Notes under the pieces: model-generated
What the model was told of the DNA's origin: nothing
Database searches by the model: none
Seen by the model: the letters and a program-made list of their open reading frames with translations, nothing else
NCBI GenBank assembly: GCA_013115125.1
Contig: JABANN010000193.1
Coordinates: 1 to 54,827, forward strand
From: Perkinsus olseni
Lineage: Eukaryota; Perkinsozoa; Perkinsida
Reading direction: 5' to 3'
DNA: 54,827 bases
Position numbers and translations under genes: made by a program
Shown: positions 45,401-54,827 of the stretch, in pieces
Layout: each line of letters starts with the position of its first letter
How positions within the stretch are numbered: the first letter of the stretch is position 1

Positions 45401-46636
45401 AGCAGCCTCCAGATCACGATATCGCGCAGCTCGTCAGGGACGATGTAGGAGAACTGAGAAGAACAGACGACCGCTGAGCCACCGACAACTGCTCTTTTCT
45501 GTCGATAGGAACGGGTCCGCTCAAGACTTTGCTGTCACCGTTCGTATCACACTCGAGCAGACGAGGCCATACAGTTGGTGGGAGATGCTAAGGAGCACTC
45601 AAGGAAGAATACACGGAAAAGGCGCAGCGAAAAGTGTGAGAAAGCCAGTCGTATAAAAACATGTAAAAGCGAGGAGTTAACGACGCGTACATTACCCAGT
45701 TCTCCGAAAACTTCAGCGGCGACTTCTCGTTGCCTTCCTCATCCAGGAAGCCTCTGTCAACCAGCCTGCGCCTGACGGTTAAACACACTAGAGATCCAAC
45801 CATGAGGGGCTCTGTAGGTGTTAGTACTCGAGCGAGTTATGGCGAGAATCCGCATGCTTCTCCCGGCCTGTCTCCGACATCTGCTCCCAGACGTCCCACC
45901 TCCTAGTGATACGCTCTGCACCCAGCATGAGCGTCACACACTGGAAGATGAATACCACCATTACCTACTCAAAGTCAGGAGTGCAGAGTACCGCCACGTC
46001 GAGCCATGCCTACGCAAAAGATAATCATGTGGATCGACTCAAAGCTCTCGGCGAGAGGATCATCCCCTCCCTCCTTTGCAGCTTCACCAATAACCTATAC
46101 AAATGCAGCTGATGTCGATGGATTCTGAGTAACATAACACGACTTACAGCCTTGCTGATCTCCTTCGCCAACCCAGTCTTGGTGCCTGCATGAGCATGGA
46201 TGGGCAAATTACTACCATGCATCATCAACGTACATATAAAGACGAAGAGGCCGATGAAGCCAAGGATCATAATTTCGCGGAACAGCGTGTCCATCATCCG
46301 GACCAAAGTCGTCTTCCCCTCCTCTTCAAGCTTCTCTCTGATTCTCTCTTGGATCTACCAAAAAACGCCATGACCGTTGTTGAGCATGAACCGTTCGATA
46401 ATTACATATTCAAACAGCAGAGAAAGGACGATGACCACGACGACCTCTGTGACGTACACCCACGAAGAGACTTCTTCCTGCAGTGAAAAACTGCAAAGGC
46501 CATTCTCTCACCACTGTCCTCTCATCACCTCCTCGCCTTCGACCTCCGCATGCAGCGCACCAACCGACCTCGCCGCCATGGACATCGAGGAGGCAGGCGC
46601 GGTGTCACTCGATAGAAAAGCCTGATGCGAGCCCAT
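42428..46636 (-). CDS. MLO-like seven-helix membrane protein fused to EF-hands
   Basis: A many-exon minus-strand gene. The N-terminal exons read EEVSSWVYVTEVVVVIVLSL (helix 1), IQERIREKLEEEGKTTLVRM with REIMILGFIGLFVFI (helix 2), ESIHMIIFC then VMVVFIFQCVTLMLGAERI and TRRWDVWEQM (helix 3 with the basic-Trp exit), FSYIVPDELRDIVIWRLLRH, the MLO-like FDFERYLTEKLGEGF and DLATWVVAVLF, further helices (IRIAMICGFSWLLLLAMF; MWFEEYSLDIFAHMLEMMMF; SALSWAFYVLSWLEWAVM), then a basic linker. Three canonical EF-hand loops follow: DADLSGTVDCQE (exon 43097-43220), DKDGSGQLDEEE (42897-43046) and DADHSGFVSLDE (from 42730-42823 into the next exon). The stop is at 42428-42430. Plant MLO proteins are plasma-membrane calcium-conducting proteins with a calmodulin-binding tail. 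The stretch 44,000-44,800 and the junction before the last exon are not fully resolved. The start is the ATG at 46636. Confidence 0.72.
42730..43220 (-). other. EF-hand region of the MLO-like gene
   Basis: Consecutive exons 43097-43220, 42897-43046 and 42730-42823 encode three EF-hand loops with Asp at position 1, Gly at 6, a hydrophobic residue at 8 and Glu at 12. The third loop is split by an intron at its Gly codon. A fourth, degenerate hand may follow in the last exon (GEPEFVKWMRFLENMG). The upstream exon (VTFDVKRERLSQALKVLSV) keeps the frame open from the membrane domain, which supports one protein rather than two. Confidence 0.8.
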
Positions 46637-46666
46637 GGAGCCCTGAAGTGGGGACGCATCTTGCCA

Positions 46667-46900
46667 CTACACAGCGATGACAGCTTTGCCTACCTCCATC
46701 GACGCTGAGGTTAGAGTCGACAGCACCCAAGCCAAACAAGCTACGCAGGCCGCAAAAATCATCAATAATTTGAGCAGCAGTCCTGAGCGCGAACGCGATT
46801 TCCCCACCAGACAGGAAGCCGCCCGAAGTTTGAGTCGCATCGGACTACCTGGCACCGCTCGCTTTCTTCTTTTGGCGACTCGTGTGGCAACCAGAGACAT
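46667..46900 (-). CDS. Small frame with one hydrophobic segment; possible 5' exon of the MLO-like gene
   Basis: A 77-residue frame with an ATG: a very basic N-terminus (MSLVATRVAKRRKRAVPG) followed by one hydrophobic stretch (LLMIFAACVACLAWVL). A GT at its end and an AG before the proposed MLO-like start would remove 30 bases and keep the frame, so it may add a signal anchor to that protein. Equally it may be an independent small protein or chance. Confidence 0.3.
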   Translation of the reverse strand: MSLVATRVAKRRKRAVPGSPMRLKLRAASCLVGKSRSRSGLLLKLLMIFAACVACLAWVLSTLTSASMEVGKAVIAV

Positions 46901-48334
46901 ACGGAGTCAATAAAAAACAATCAAACAATCTGATGAAGACATATTTCAAACCTTCCAGCTATTGGTTGATCACTGAACAAGGGTGCGCGTTGTAAAAAGC
47001 GCTCGCCCGGAGGCCATTACACAACTACAATGTACAATTATTTCGCTTGCGTGGAGGCTGGTGACTGGCGTGGGTAGTCCCGTTCACCCTCTCCGTGCTT
47101 CGCGAGTGCTACATGATAAAGCGTAACGATTTCTCGCACCTCACGTTGATTTCTATAGAGAATTCATGCGTCAGTAATTGCATTTCTAAACTAGAATCCG
47201 GTATGCTTTGGTGATGCGCGTAAACTGCTTTGAACAGTTATGAGCGAAAATATCTACATAAGTGGTTGAAGTTTCCCATCATCAGTCCAGTAGTCGGGTG
47301 TGGCTCCCGCATTACCTCGATTGCCCTTTTCTCTATATCTGGTCTATTCTATCCTAGGACCGCGTACTGTAAGGGGTTAGTGAGGAGAGGGAGCACGTTT
47401 CACTGGTTTCCGATATGCTTGTGAAATGCGACGAGGATCTTTTAGTTTGCGACGCCATTTTTCTTCGGCAATCAACCTATCCCATCAAATCGCCTTTGCA
47501 TCAGCTTGTAATTTGGTACTGCGTTACGGCCGCACTCACAGTCCGCGGTCAGGCCCTCGGTCTACTGAGTATCTATTCTCACGGAGTGGTGGTCGACGCT
47601 AGGGATTTTCTTCAGGGTCAGGTTTGTTCTAGTGACTTCCACGTAGCAAGCAGCCTATCTTTCTAGTTGGAATCAATACCGAGCATTTCGAGCCTACATG
47701 TTGGAGAGCGACCGATCACAAGTGCTAAGAGGTTGAATGAGCATTGTTCGTGCTGTCTTTTTGCCAAAAAGTCTTTGGGTGCCCAGCCAGTTTAATTGCA
47801 CTTCTGTCGTCGGAAATGCCGACTCGGCATCCGCGGACCCGGAGGTCCGGGCTCCATCCATCGGTCTCCCGAGTCGGAAGCTCAGATGGCCTAGCCGTCC
47901 TGGCCAGCGCCGCATTCTAATCTTCTGCTGTCTAGCGATTCGCCACATCAACGGGTTGGGGAGGGTCACATCACCGTGTATCCTTCGATACAGCTTTGTT
48001 TCAAAATGGCAGCACCTCTTCGGTCCTAGGGTAATGCAGCACATCGATGGTCCAAAGCCGAATAGAGCGCGGCCACTCGGTTCTGTGATGCAAGATCTGG
48101 AAGCTGCAGTCCAAACGATCAACTACTACGGATTGGTAGTCCACGCCAGGGAGGATCCTCCCCGCCGGATTGTCATCCTCCTCCTACGACTATTCATTAA
48201 CCGCAGGCTCGCTACACCGCTGCGCAATTGATTGTTACCTGTTTCGATCACGTAACCGCGTGATCTCCTGGCCTTCGTGATCTGCGACACCGAGTGGCTC
48301 TCGAACGCTTACAGTCGGTGGAGGTTCTCTCTAG
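46901..48334. other. Divergent intergenic region with weak frames
   Basis: The region lies between the minus-strand MLO-like gene and the plus-strand methyltransferase gene. Several plus-strand frames exist (for example 47,737-48,231) but lack clear motifs. One, ending near 48,231 (MQDLEAAVQTINYYGLVVHA), might be an early exon of the methyltransferase. An inverted-repeat structure lies at 47819-47877. Confidence 0.4.
47819..47877. repeat. Nested inverted repeats (possible cruciform or RNA hairpin)
   Basis: The outer arms ccgactcgg (47819-47827) and ccgagtcgg (47869-47877) are exact complements. Between them cccgga (47838-47843) and tccggg (47846-47851) form a second short stem. The composition is more GC-rich than the surroundings. 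Confidence 0.6.
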
Positions 48335-49984
48335 GCGGATCGAAGCGAAGACGCCTCGAGCTCGGATGAGGAGCTGCTGCGAGATCATCTCCTCGGAGCC
48401 GACAGTATAATGGCAACCACAGAGGGGGCTCTTCTAGAAAGCACCGATGCTGCCTCAATGTACGTTATTATATTTTCTGTGGGGCTCTAGTAGCACGGCA
48501 TTGGCTGCGGAACTGAGAACCATTCCCATCGTCTAAGGTACTTCCAGGCCTTGGAAGCCGTAGCGGATCTGGTCGAGGATTGGTCTGCAGTCTTCAACTC
48601 TCAGCTCCTCCGTCATTCCAGGTGAAGCTCCCGCACTGCGACACGGCTTCACGCATAACCCTTCGTGGGTCCGGCGCCCCGCCTCGATCTCCTGAACCGA
48701 GTTCGGCGGGATCGAAGCGTTCTGACTATCACCTGTTCACCCCGAGTCCTGAGTGTCGATCAGACACGGGCCCGGTTACTACGGTAAACAGGAGTGGGCT
48801 GCACCCCCGGCCAGGCGCGCAAAAGCCCTACTTCTATGGGGTAGGCGTTCCGTGCCAAGCGCTTCTCCGTATCTAGGGCTCGATCGAACTCGTCGCTCCT
48901 CGTATTACTCGCTGTTGAAGTCCATAGACTTCACGGCAGGTGAATCGTCTGCAACTGACGAAGACTTGAGGGACTGTCTCTTAGACGGTGGATGGAAAGT
49001 CGTGGAACATGCAGTCCTCGATTTACGACGTGAAGCAGGTGTCGAGAGACAAGAGAGCCTTCTCTCTTACATTTCACTAGCTCAAGACGCCTCAAAGACG
49101 ATCCCATTGCTCAGACGATGAACCTCTTAGCGCCCGGTCCACTGAGGTTTCCGCCAGAACATCGAGTAGCCTGGCAAGCATTAGGGACCGGTTCACCCTT
49201 GTCACGATGCTGGTGGCCTCCACCGGGTGCCCCCTCAGTGATGAGTTCAACCCTCGAGACTACGACACTGGTAGCAGCATTTGGCGACAGCTCGAATGCA
49301 TAGTGATCTCCTTGCAGTTCCCTGCCTCTCCGTTCCTTTGGGCGTGGAAGCCACCGACCCGACGGCATTATCGGGATACACGAAAGCGGGAAACTTCTAC
49401 CTAGGACTCACCAGGGGCTCGAGGTTCCGCGGCGTCTTGCGATCTTTGACGATTCAGCTTCGCACGGCACTGGAGCATCTCACGGAAGGAGGGACTCTGG
49501 TGAGCTTCGGCAATCTCCTCCTACCATGATGATCACACGGATTATGCAGGTCTTACAATGGCGCGGTGTTGCCCATCATCCGACACTCCTTTTCCTACTC
49601 CGAGGCCTCTCTGGGCACTTTACTAGCGTCAAGCTCAGACTGGATGAAGAGGACACTGAGAATCTCGGTAGCCCTGATGACATAAACCTCGACCCTTGTC
49701 TGCATGAGCGTGCCCTCTCGTCCAGGGATTTATGTGGTCTGCAGCGGGTTCAAGACAACTGGCCGACCGATCGATGCCGAGCTCGAAGAGGATAGTGCGG
49801 AGGGGGCAGACGAGATACCGCGAGCGTCGGGAGAGTTCTCCCTCGTAGACTTCCTGTGAGTTCTCCGGACCCTGCACTCTGTCGAGGTCGGAGTCGTTTC
49901 AGAGACGGTCTGGAGCACACAGACAGTCACGCTGATGATGTGCTGATGTGGACGTTGGACGAGTGGTCTTTGCAGCGCACGTAG
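48335..49984 (+). CDS. FtsJ-type (RrmJ) SAM-dependent methyltransferase, 5' end unresolved
   Basis: Plus-strand exons include SSSDEELLRDHLLGADSIMA (from 48335), YFQALEAVADLVEDWSAVFN, HGPGYYGKQEWAAPPARRAK continuing to YYSLLKSIDFTAGESSATDE, and a C-terminal set that fits FtsJ: IQLRTALEHLTEGGTL, then VLQWRGVAHHPTLLFLL, SVKLRLDEEDTENLG and, across an intron, IYVVCSGFK. The family pattern is an 'L-x-x-G-G-T-x-V-x-K-x-(R/K)-G...HHP' strand and a final 'Y-x-V-C-x-G-F-K' strand. The last exon (HTDSHADDVLMWTLDEWSLQ) ends in a TAG at 49982-49984. FtsJ enzymes 2'-O-methylate ribose in rRNA, tRNA or mRNA caps. The SAM-binding strand and first catalytic residues could not be placed with confidence in 49,080-49,320, where three frames stay open. 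Confidence 0.6.
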
Positions 49985-50096
49985 GAAGCAACTGCGTCGG
50001 AGATTCTCTCGGGGTATACACCGCTGTAAACGCTGCGAGCTGACTCCTCGCCATGAATGCATGAACGACTGGTTACTGTTGTTGCTGTTCACCGTC

Positions 50097-50994
50097 GCTC
50101 CTCAGGGTGGACGAATATCGCCGAGACCTTAATTTCGTCTTTTCTTCGCTCGTGCCCCGCCTACGAGAACTCGAAGCTCGAGGTGGAGTGCCAGTAATCG
50201 CTGACCGAGTATGAAGTCCGGCAGCTCTTGCGGGTTAATTTGTCGATTTCAGCTCACCACTCCAGCTCCGTCAGTGAGGTCTCAGGAGGCTCTTTCAGGA
50301 GAGAGCATCGAGACCGCAGAAGGTAATATCGTCGGTAGTCCCAGGCCTCGGGCTCTCCGCGGACACTACATGATCTCGAGACAGGGACTCACCCGGCCCA
50401 ATAACGATTCTCATTTGTTCCGGTGAAGGTACGACCACAGGAGCTGCACATCATACCAGTGGCAAGCACAGTGAGCTGGGCGAGTCAAGCCTTGAAGTTT
50501 CGGCAAGCTACGACTCGTCCCAACTGAGCAGCTCCGTGGTAGGAAGTCTCTGCTGGCTCAACCGGTTCAATGCTGTGTCTGATCCATCAGGATAATGGAG
50601 AGGTTTCGGTAAGGAGGCCCCAGCTGAAAACTAGAAAGCAGAATAAGGACCGCCGCGAAGTGCTGCCGAGGAAGCGAGGTGCGGGTTCATAGGTGGTTCG
50701 TGCATTTCGTGTGCAAATCCAGTAGGTCCGAGACGTCGACAGAATCCCCGGGCAAAAAGGGCACCACAACGACCTGAACGTAGCGTGCAGCTGAACGACT
50801 CACCCTCTCAGCCGAAGCCCCGAACTGTCCCGAGGAGAGAACCACCTGGTGGAATGGCGGCGAAGGTACGGCTGAGCGGTCTTCTGACTCTCTCAGCAAT
50901 ACCTACCCCGTCAGGCTCCGCAGCTGCCACTGCCGGTGATTCCCGCAGCAAAGCGTACTCGAGTAAACCTCGCAGACAAGGTGGGCGTTTGTAA
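50097..50994 (+). CDS. Hypothetical Ser/Lys-rich protein (several short exons)
   Basis: Plus-strand pieces with exon character: VDEYRRDLNFVFSSLVPRLR followed by ELEARGGVPVIADR (near 50,110-50,210), LTTPAPSVRSQEALSGESIE, SGKHSELGESSLEVSASYDS, DNGEVSVRRPQLKTRKQNKD with REVLPRKRG, and PKPRTVPRREPPGGMAAKVR. Most have GT and AG at their borders. The first piece is an amphipathic helix; the rest is disordered and basic. No domain was recognised, and the true start and stop are not fixed. Confidence 0.4.
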
Positions 50995-51448
50995 CTTCTC
51001 CGCTTTTGCTCCTGTAATTTTACAATGCCCAGACTACTCCGAGCCTCTACAAGCCTCGAGTGTGCAAGCGCCCTCCCTGGGACCCGAGCCCGCTCAGTCA
51101 AGTGAGTCATCGATGTGCACCCTTGCCTCCATCCTCCCTGTGCTTAACTTCAGTTTCACTTTCCATGCAAAACAATATCCATTTCAAACTCGTCCACAAA
51201 ATGAGATCAAATCACATTTTTTGTAATTTCAGAATAACAAATGCGGCTTGCTTAGAGTCGTTCCATACGTATATGAAAATCGACGACAACCTCGCTCGCC
51301 CCGCCAAAATTCTCTCAACCGTCGATTTCAGCATGCTCACAAAAAGGGTCAACATATTATACGTGTATACTGATGATTGATAACAATAATAATCTTTTCT
51401 ATACCATCGTCGACTTGATACTATCTCACTATCGGCTGCCGATCCACT

Positions 51449-51586
51449 GTGGCTCAGTTGCCGATCGCCCTCTCCTACACTTTCCAAGCCCCCTACCGTC
51501 CTAAAGAGGATACATCAATGGCTGCCAGGAAGGCGTTGGTCGATGCTATTATCGAGCCTACTGGTGCGAGCGCTGAAAGCATTATG
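51449..51586 (+). other. Exon-like frame of unknown gene
   Basis: The frame reads ALSYTFQAPYRPKEDTSMAA then RKALVDAIIEPTGASAESIM and stops at a GT donor-like site (gtgagc). It lies 340 bases before the glycosyltransferase start and could be a 5' exon of that gene. No in-frame acceptor pair was confirmed. Confidence 0.3.
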
Positions 51587-51925
51587 GTGAGCTGGGTTCA
51601 TTCTCCAAGCTCCATATGTGGAGGGGAGATTGTCTCGGCATTCAGGCGAGGTATCGTAATCGTGCTTACCGCTGGGCAGTGCAAGGCGATGCAAACACTC
51701 TAAGCTTCGAATCCAGACAGGATCTGGGAGCCTCGCCGCCATAAGCTTCAAATAAGACACGCGGATAATGAGTGAGCGGAGAGTCGCTAAAGCACGACTG
51801 CACCTGGGCTGCACGCATGCACAGACTGAAGTCGATTCCATGTTCCATTCTGTCGTTGAATACTCCGTGATGTTGCGTTACCTAGTACTCTGGTTCAAAC
51901 CTTCTATCTGGGCTAGTACTCTTCC

Positions 51926-53652
51926 ATGTCCTCTCTCCGGCCAACCCCCGGAGTATGCGTAGCCACGCTTATCATGGGTGACACCTCTTACATAGCGGGC
52001 GCGATGGTCATGGCCTATTCGGTTCGGAAACACTGCGCTGGCGGCTCTGTTCCATTTCACACAGTCTGTATAGTAGACCAGAACATGACCGATACCGAGG
52101 CCCTCGATTGCGTGTTCGACCACGTAGTTCGGGTTGAGCCCATATTGGCTGAACCCATGGGGAAGCGCTGGAAGCGCTATGGAGCCCATTATGATTCGTG
52201 GATCGACTCTTGCCTCACCAAACTGCACGTTTTCAATTTGTACAAGCTGGGGTACCAGAAAGTGGTTCTCGTCGATGCTGATGTCTTGGTCGTTGATGAT
52301 CACTTTGCGAGCGTGCTGTCGGCGCCAGCGCCGTCCGGGATTTGCAGCGATGAGCCGAACAAACTTGATGGGAAGCCGAGTCACCTGCGGCCTTTGAAGA
52401 CCGGTGACAAAGTGCCGGCTGCATCACTGAGGAGCGCACTGGCGATATCGTACGGTATGCGAGGATGTCTCATGGTGCTGCCGACTGGTGCTCGCCATTT
52501 CCAACAGAGCCTTCATCGAGTGGCCAAGGAGAAGTCGGAAAAGGAAGGATACGTTGGAAAGTGAGCAAGGGGACAATTTTTGTGTCGGCAGCCATGCCGA
52601 CTTAGCTATAAGCATTGGCTTTAGAGGATCGTCGTTTCATATCCGTGCATCCCCCGAACTCCTTCGTAAACATCATTGATGATACGCATCATCCTTCCCG
52701 GTGTGGTGTGCTCACATTGCCTCATCGGTGTTCTATGAATGCGAAATCGGTGCTTTGCGTAGCCTATCGGCTCATCTCCTCATGGATGTGCATGAGCTGC
52801 CGAACTCACAAATCAAACACATGGCTGTGCACCCTCCTTCCCGGTTTCACATTCTTGTATTACCGGTGTTCTCAAGGTGCTACAAGAAATAGCGCTCACT
52901 TAATGCCGGGTTTCCGTAGGAGACTCCTTCCTGTGCGCGCCGACATCGTCACTGCCAAGTGCCAAAAGCGTATGCTGACGTACACGCGAGTGCATTCAGT
53001 TTGCTGCAGGTGCGGCGATCCGAAATGCAACGCAGGACCTGACGAGTGGCTTCTGAGTGTTCACTTCAAAGGTCAGTGGAGGCACTTGGAGGAAGCGTTC
53101 TGCTGTCGATACTGGCATGCCAAGACTCGAGGTACACCGCGAAGCTGCATCTGTTATCATCATGACAGACGAACGCTCCCATCAGGTGTCACTCCAATAG
53201 CGATACATTTCGTGACTGACAAGCCTTGGAGTCGCACGTCCAAGAAGCACTGGCCTGACTTTGACATCTGGCTGAAGTATGCTCATGCTTGCCTCGGCGA
53301 CGTCCAGAGAGAAGACCAAGCTTCGAGAAGTGGTTACAAGATGTTGGGTGCTGCCATCGAGGTGTGTGAGGAGCGACGACTTCGATCGGCACCGAAGATG
53401 CGCGGTACTCCAGTCGGCCGTCCTGTGAGGGATATGTCGCGAAATAAGAGTGACGGAGTTGACAGCCGATTCGAAAGCAGGAAGAATACTGAAGCACCTC
53501 TTGTGGTCTCTGGCGGATTAACTCGATCGACGGACACCACTGGCCCCGCCAAAGGCAACTCGGCCAAGAAGACATGGAATCGACGTAGGAGACCATTCTA
53601 TCGATCTGCGATTCCCAGGTTAGACGAGGACAAAGAAGGAACTTCGGGGTGA
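51926..53652 (+). CDS. GT8-family glycosyltransferase (glycogenin-like)
   Basis: The exon 51926-52560 and a second part 53010-53652 are joined by a 449-base GT-AG intron in phase (GYVGK across the junction). The N-terminal fold reads GVCVATLIMGDTSYIAGAMV with MAYSVRKH, then KLHVFNLYKLGYQKVVLVDA; the metal-binding DxD is within LVDADVLVVDD. The second part supplies GPDEWLLSVHFKGQWRHLEE and the closing IHFVTDKPWSRTSKKHWPDF, matching the GT8 'H-F-x-x-x-K-P-W' end. A 54-base in-frame stretch starting near 53,133 has intron borders, so the product is 407 or 425 residues. Family members transfer glucose, galactose or xylose from UDP- or GDP-sugars, for example in glycogenin and cell-wall synthesis. 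The long basic tail (about 120 residues, ending DEDKEGTSG) is unusual and of unknown role. Confidence 0.82.
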
Positions 53653-54400
53653 ATTATGCCTTGAGGGTTGGCCTTCTACTTGAGCCCCTCCATCGAGGTT
53701 GACACGTAGGGACAAGCGCGCGATGGGGCACGGGTTGCTTTACGGTTGAAGTATGTACCAGCTACACAATGCTAACGTCATTTGCTGAACCCAGTTGCGT
53801 TGTGTTCTGTAATAAACCATCAGCAAACGAAAGCGGAGTATCCGCGTCTAGAATGCTTGTCGAGGGTTCTCTGAGTGAAACGAAACGCGTTGCAATTGAA
53901 GATTACACTACTTCCAGACCAACTACTGTATTAAGGCCAAAAAAGTGATCGTAAATCTCTAGAGCAATTAGAGGAAACCCGAGACCAAGACAATCCAACC
54001 CACGGCCAAGTTAATTTCATGAGAGATTAATTCAGTTAAGCTTCGCAAAAGACGTAAGCGGCTGCAACAGCGGTCTTCTCGCAGATGTGAATGCCTAAGG
54101 CATCTCAGCCTTCAGCAGTCTTTACACTATTCGTGATTCGCATGTAGCTTTCCTCGAGATAGACACTGTCGTCTATTGTGAGTTTCCCTTTCAAGCTCTA
54201 GGTTGGAGTTTTCAGCCAGGTTTAAGCGTCGCACAGACTGCTTTTGGGCCTCACTAATTCTGGGCTGTGCTTCAATTGACCGATCTGGGGCTCTAGTCCG
54301 AAAGTCCGGACCAGGTCTTGACGCGACATACCTCGAACGTGAGAGTATTGAGGATTGATGCGCACTGACTGCCGAGTTCTGCCTTTTATATGTGTGCAGT
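53653..54400. other. Intergenic stretch before the right-edge retroelement fossil
   Basis: Contains the 3' flank of the GT8 gene. AT-rich for this window (53,800-54,060) with no gene or repeat recognised. Confidence 0.45.
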
Positions 54401-54827
54401 GTGTTATGCGCATGACTATGATCACTCCGACGAATCTATCGGCGAGTTGATTGTGGTCACACCCGACTCTCTTGCTCGGGGATTCACCCGAAAGCGAGGT
54501 TGTGTACTTGCGCCGAGTGCATCTATTCTTCCTATTTCTCGCCGCATCATAGCTGTGAGGAGTTATTTTTAGACCGGGATGTTTCGCGACATGAGGATGA
54601 CCGTCGCACGTGCTATGGAATATCACAGTCCGAATGGTAAGGTGCTGAATCCTAAGGCTGGTGATGCTGTATTGATCTATCATCCCGGAACGAAGCTCAG
54701 TCCCGGTTATCGTCTGGGTCACGTGAAGGATGTCATGGACGAGGGACAAAGGTTGCCGTAGCCCTACATCTGTACGTATTTTCATCCGTACGTATTGACA
54801 TCTGTACGTACAAATCGTCGCGCGCCA
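54400..54827 (+). mobile_element. Retroelement pol fossil, integrase C-terminal-like end
   Basis: A plus-strand segment near 54,620-54,760 reads like the C-terminal domain of retroelement integrases (KAGDAVLIYHPGTKLSPGYR, LGHVKDVMDEG), a pattern seen in Bel-Pao-like and related elements where a 'G-D-x-V-L-I...G-R-V' strand set ends pol. It appears to be a partial, broken old copy, cut by the window edge. No LTR could be defined, although a short tandem repeat follows directly. Confidence 0.45.
54768..54810 (+). repeat. Three copies of a 16-bp tandem repeat with palindromic core
   Basis: at(c)(t/c)gtacgta begins at 54768, 54784 and 54800, an exact 16-base period. The shared core tgtacgta or cgtacgta is nearly self-complementary. 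The array directly follows the pol-like fossil and may continue beyond or belong to its 3' end. Confidence 0.75.

Noticed and set aside
52615-53009. Open frame extending the GT8 second exon upstream
   Set aside because: The sequence before 53010 lacks GT8 similarity, and the phase-matched GT-AG intron 52561-53009 joins the two conserved halves directly.
1-54827. CRISPR array, bacterial operon or phage island
   Set aside because: No evenly spaced direct repeats with unique spacers, and the genes have spliceosomal introns throughout.

Overview
The window is nuclear DNA of a gene-dense, intron-rich protist. The mix of genes, the many GT-AG introns of about 45-60 nt, the tandem head-to-tail paralogue arrays and the short intergenic gaps look most like Perkinsus or a close alveolate relative. 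That assignment is an inference from gene style and has not been tested by any search. There are no bacterial operons, rRNA genes, convincing tRNAs or CRISPR arrays.

Layout. (1) 0.6-3.9 kb, plus strand: two intronless tandem SLC37-type sugar-phosphate transporters. (2) 3.9-5.7 kb: a degraded stretch with perfect palindromes and a retroelement pol fossil. (3) 5.7-10.8 kb, plus strand: a NudC-like CS-domain protein, a CWF19L1/Drn1-type splicing or debranching factor that carries an RRM inside it, and a KCTD-like BTB protein. (4) 11.1-26.3 kb, minus strand: one unassigned helical protein, then four tandem M1 (puromycin-sensitive type) aminopeptidase genes. One paralogue has lost a substrate-anchoring motif and another has lost its N-terminal exons. 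(5) 27.6-29.3 kb, minus: a folate/biopterin (BT1/FBT) transporter. (6) 30-41.7 kb, minus: an IQ/Sfi1-like W-rich helical protein, an unknown protein, a tail-anchored Qc-SNARE, a two-RRM hnRNP-like protein with a prion-like tail, and a DUF1015 protein. (7) 42.4-46.6 kb, minus: a many-exon gene whose N-terminal part reads as an MLO-type seven-helix membrane protein and whose C-terminal part holds three canonical EF-hands. (8) 48.3-53.7 kb, plus: an FtsJ-type methyltransferase, an unknown Ser-rich protein and a GT8 glycosyltransferase. (9) The right edge holds the end of a second retroelement fossil and a 16-bp tandem repeat.

The most interesting object is the MLO/EF-hand fusion. Plant MLO proteins bind separate calmodulin through their tail, whereas this gene appears to carry its own calcium sensor. 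The RRM inside CWF19L1 and the diverging aminopeptidase array come next. Exon models were built by eye from reading frames and GT/AG sites. Several first exons and a few junctions are unresolved, as stated in each entry.
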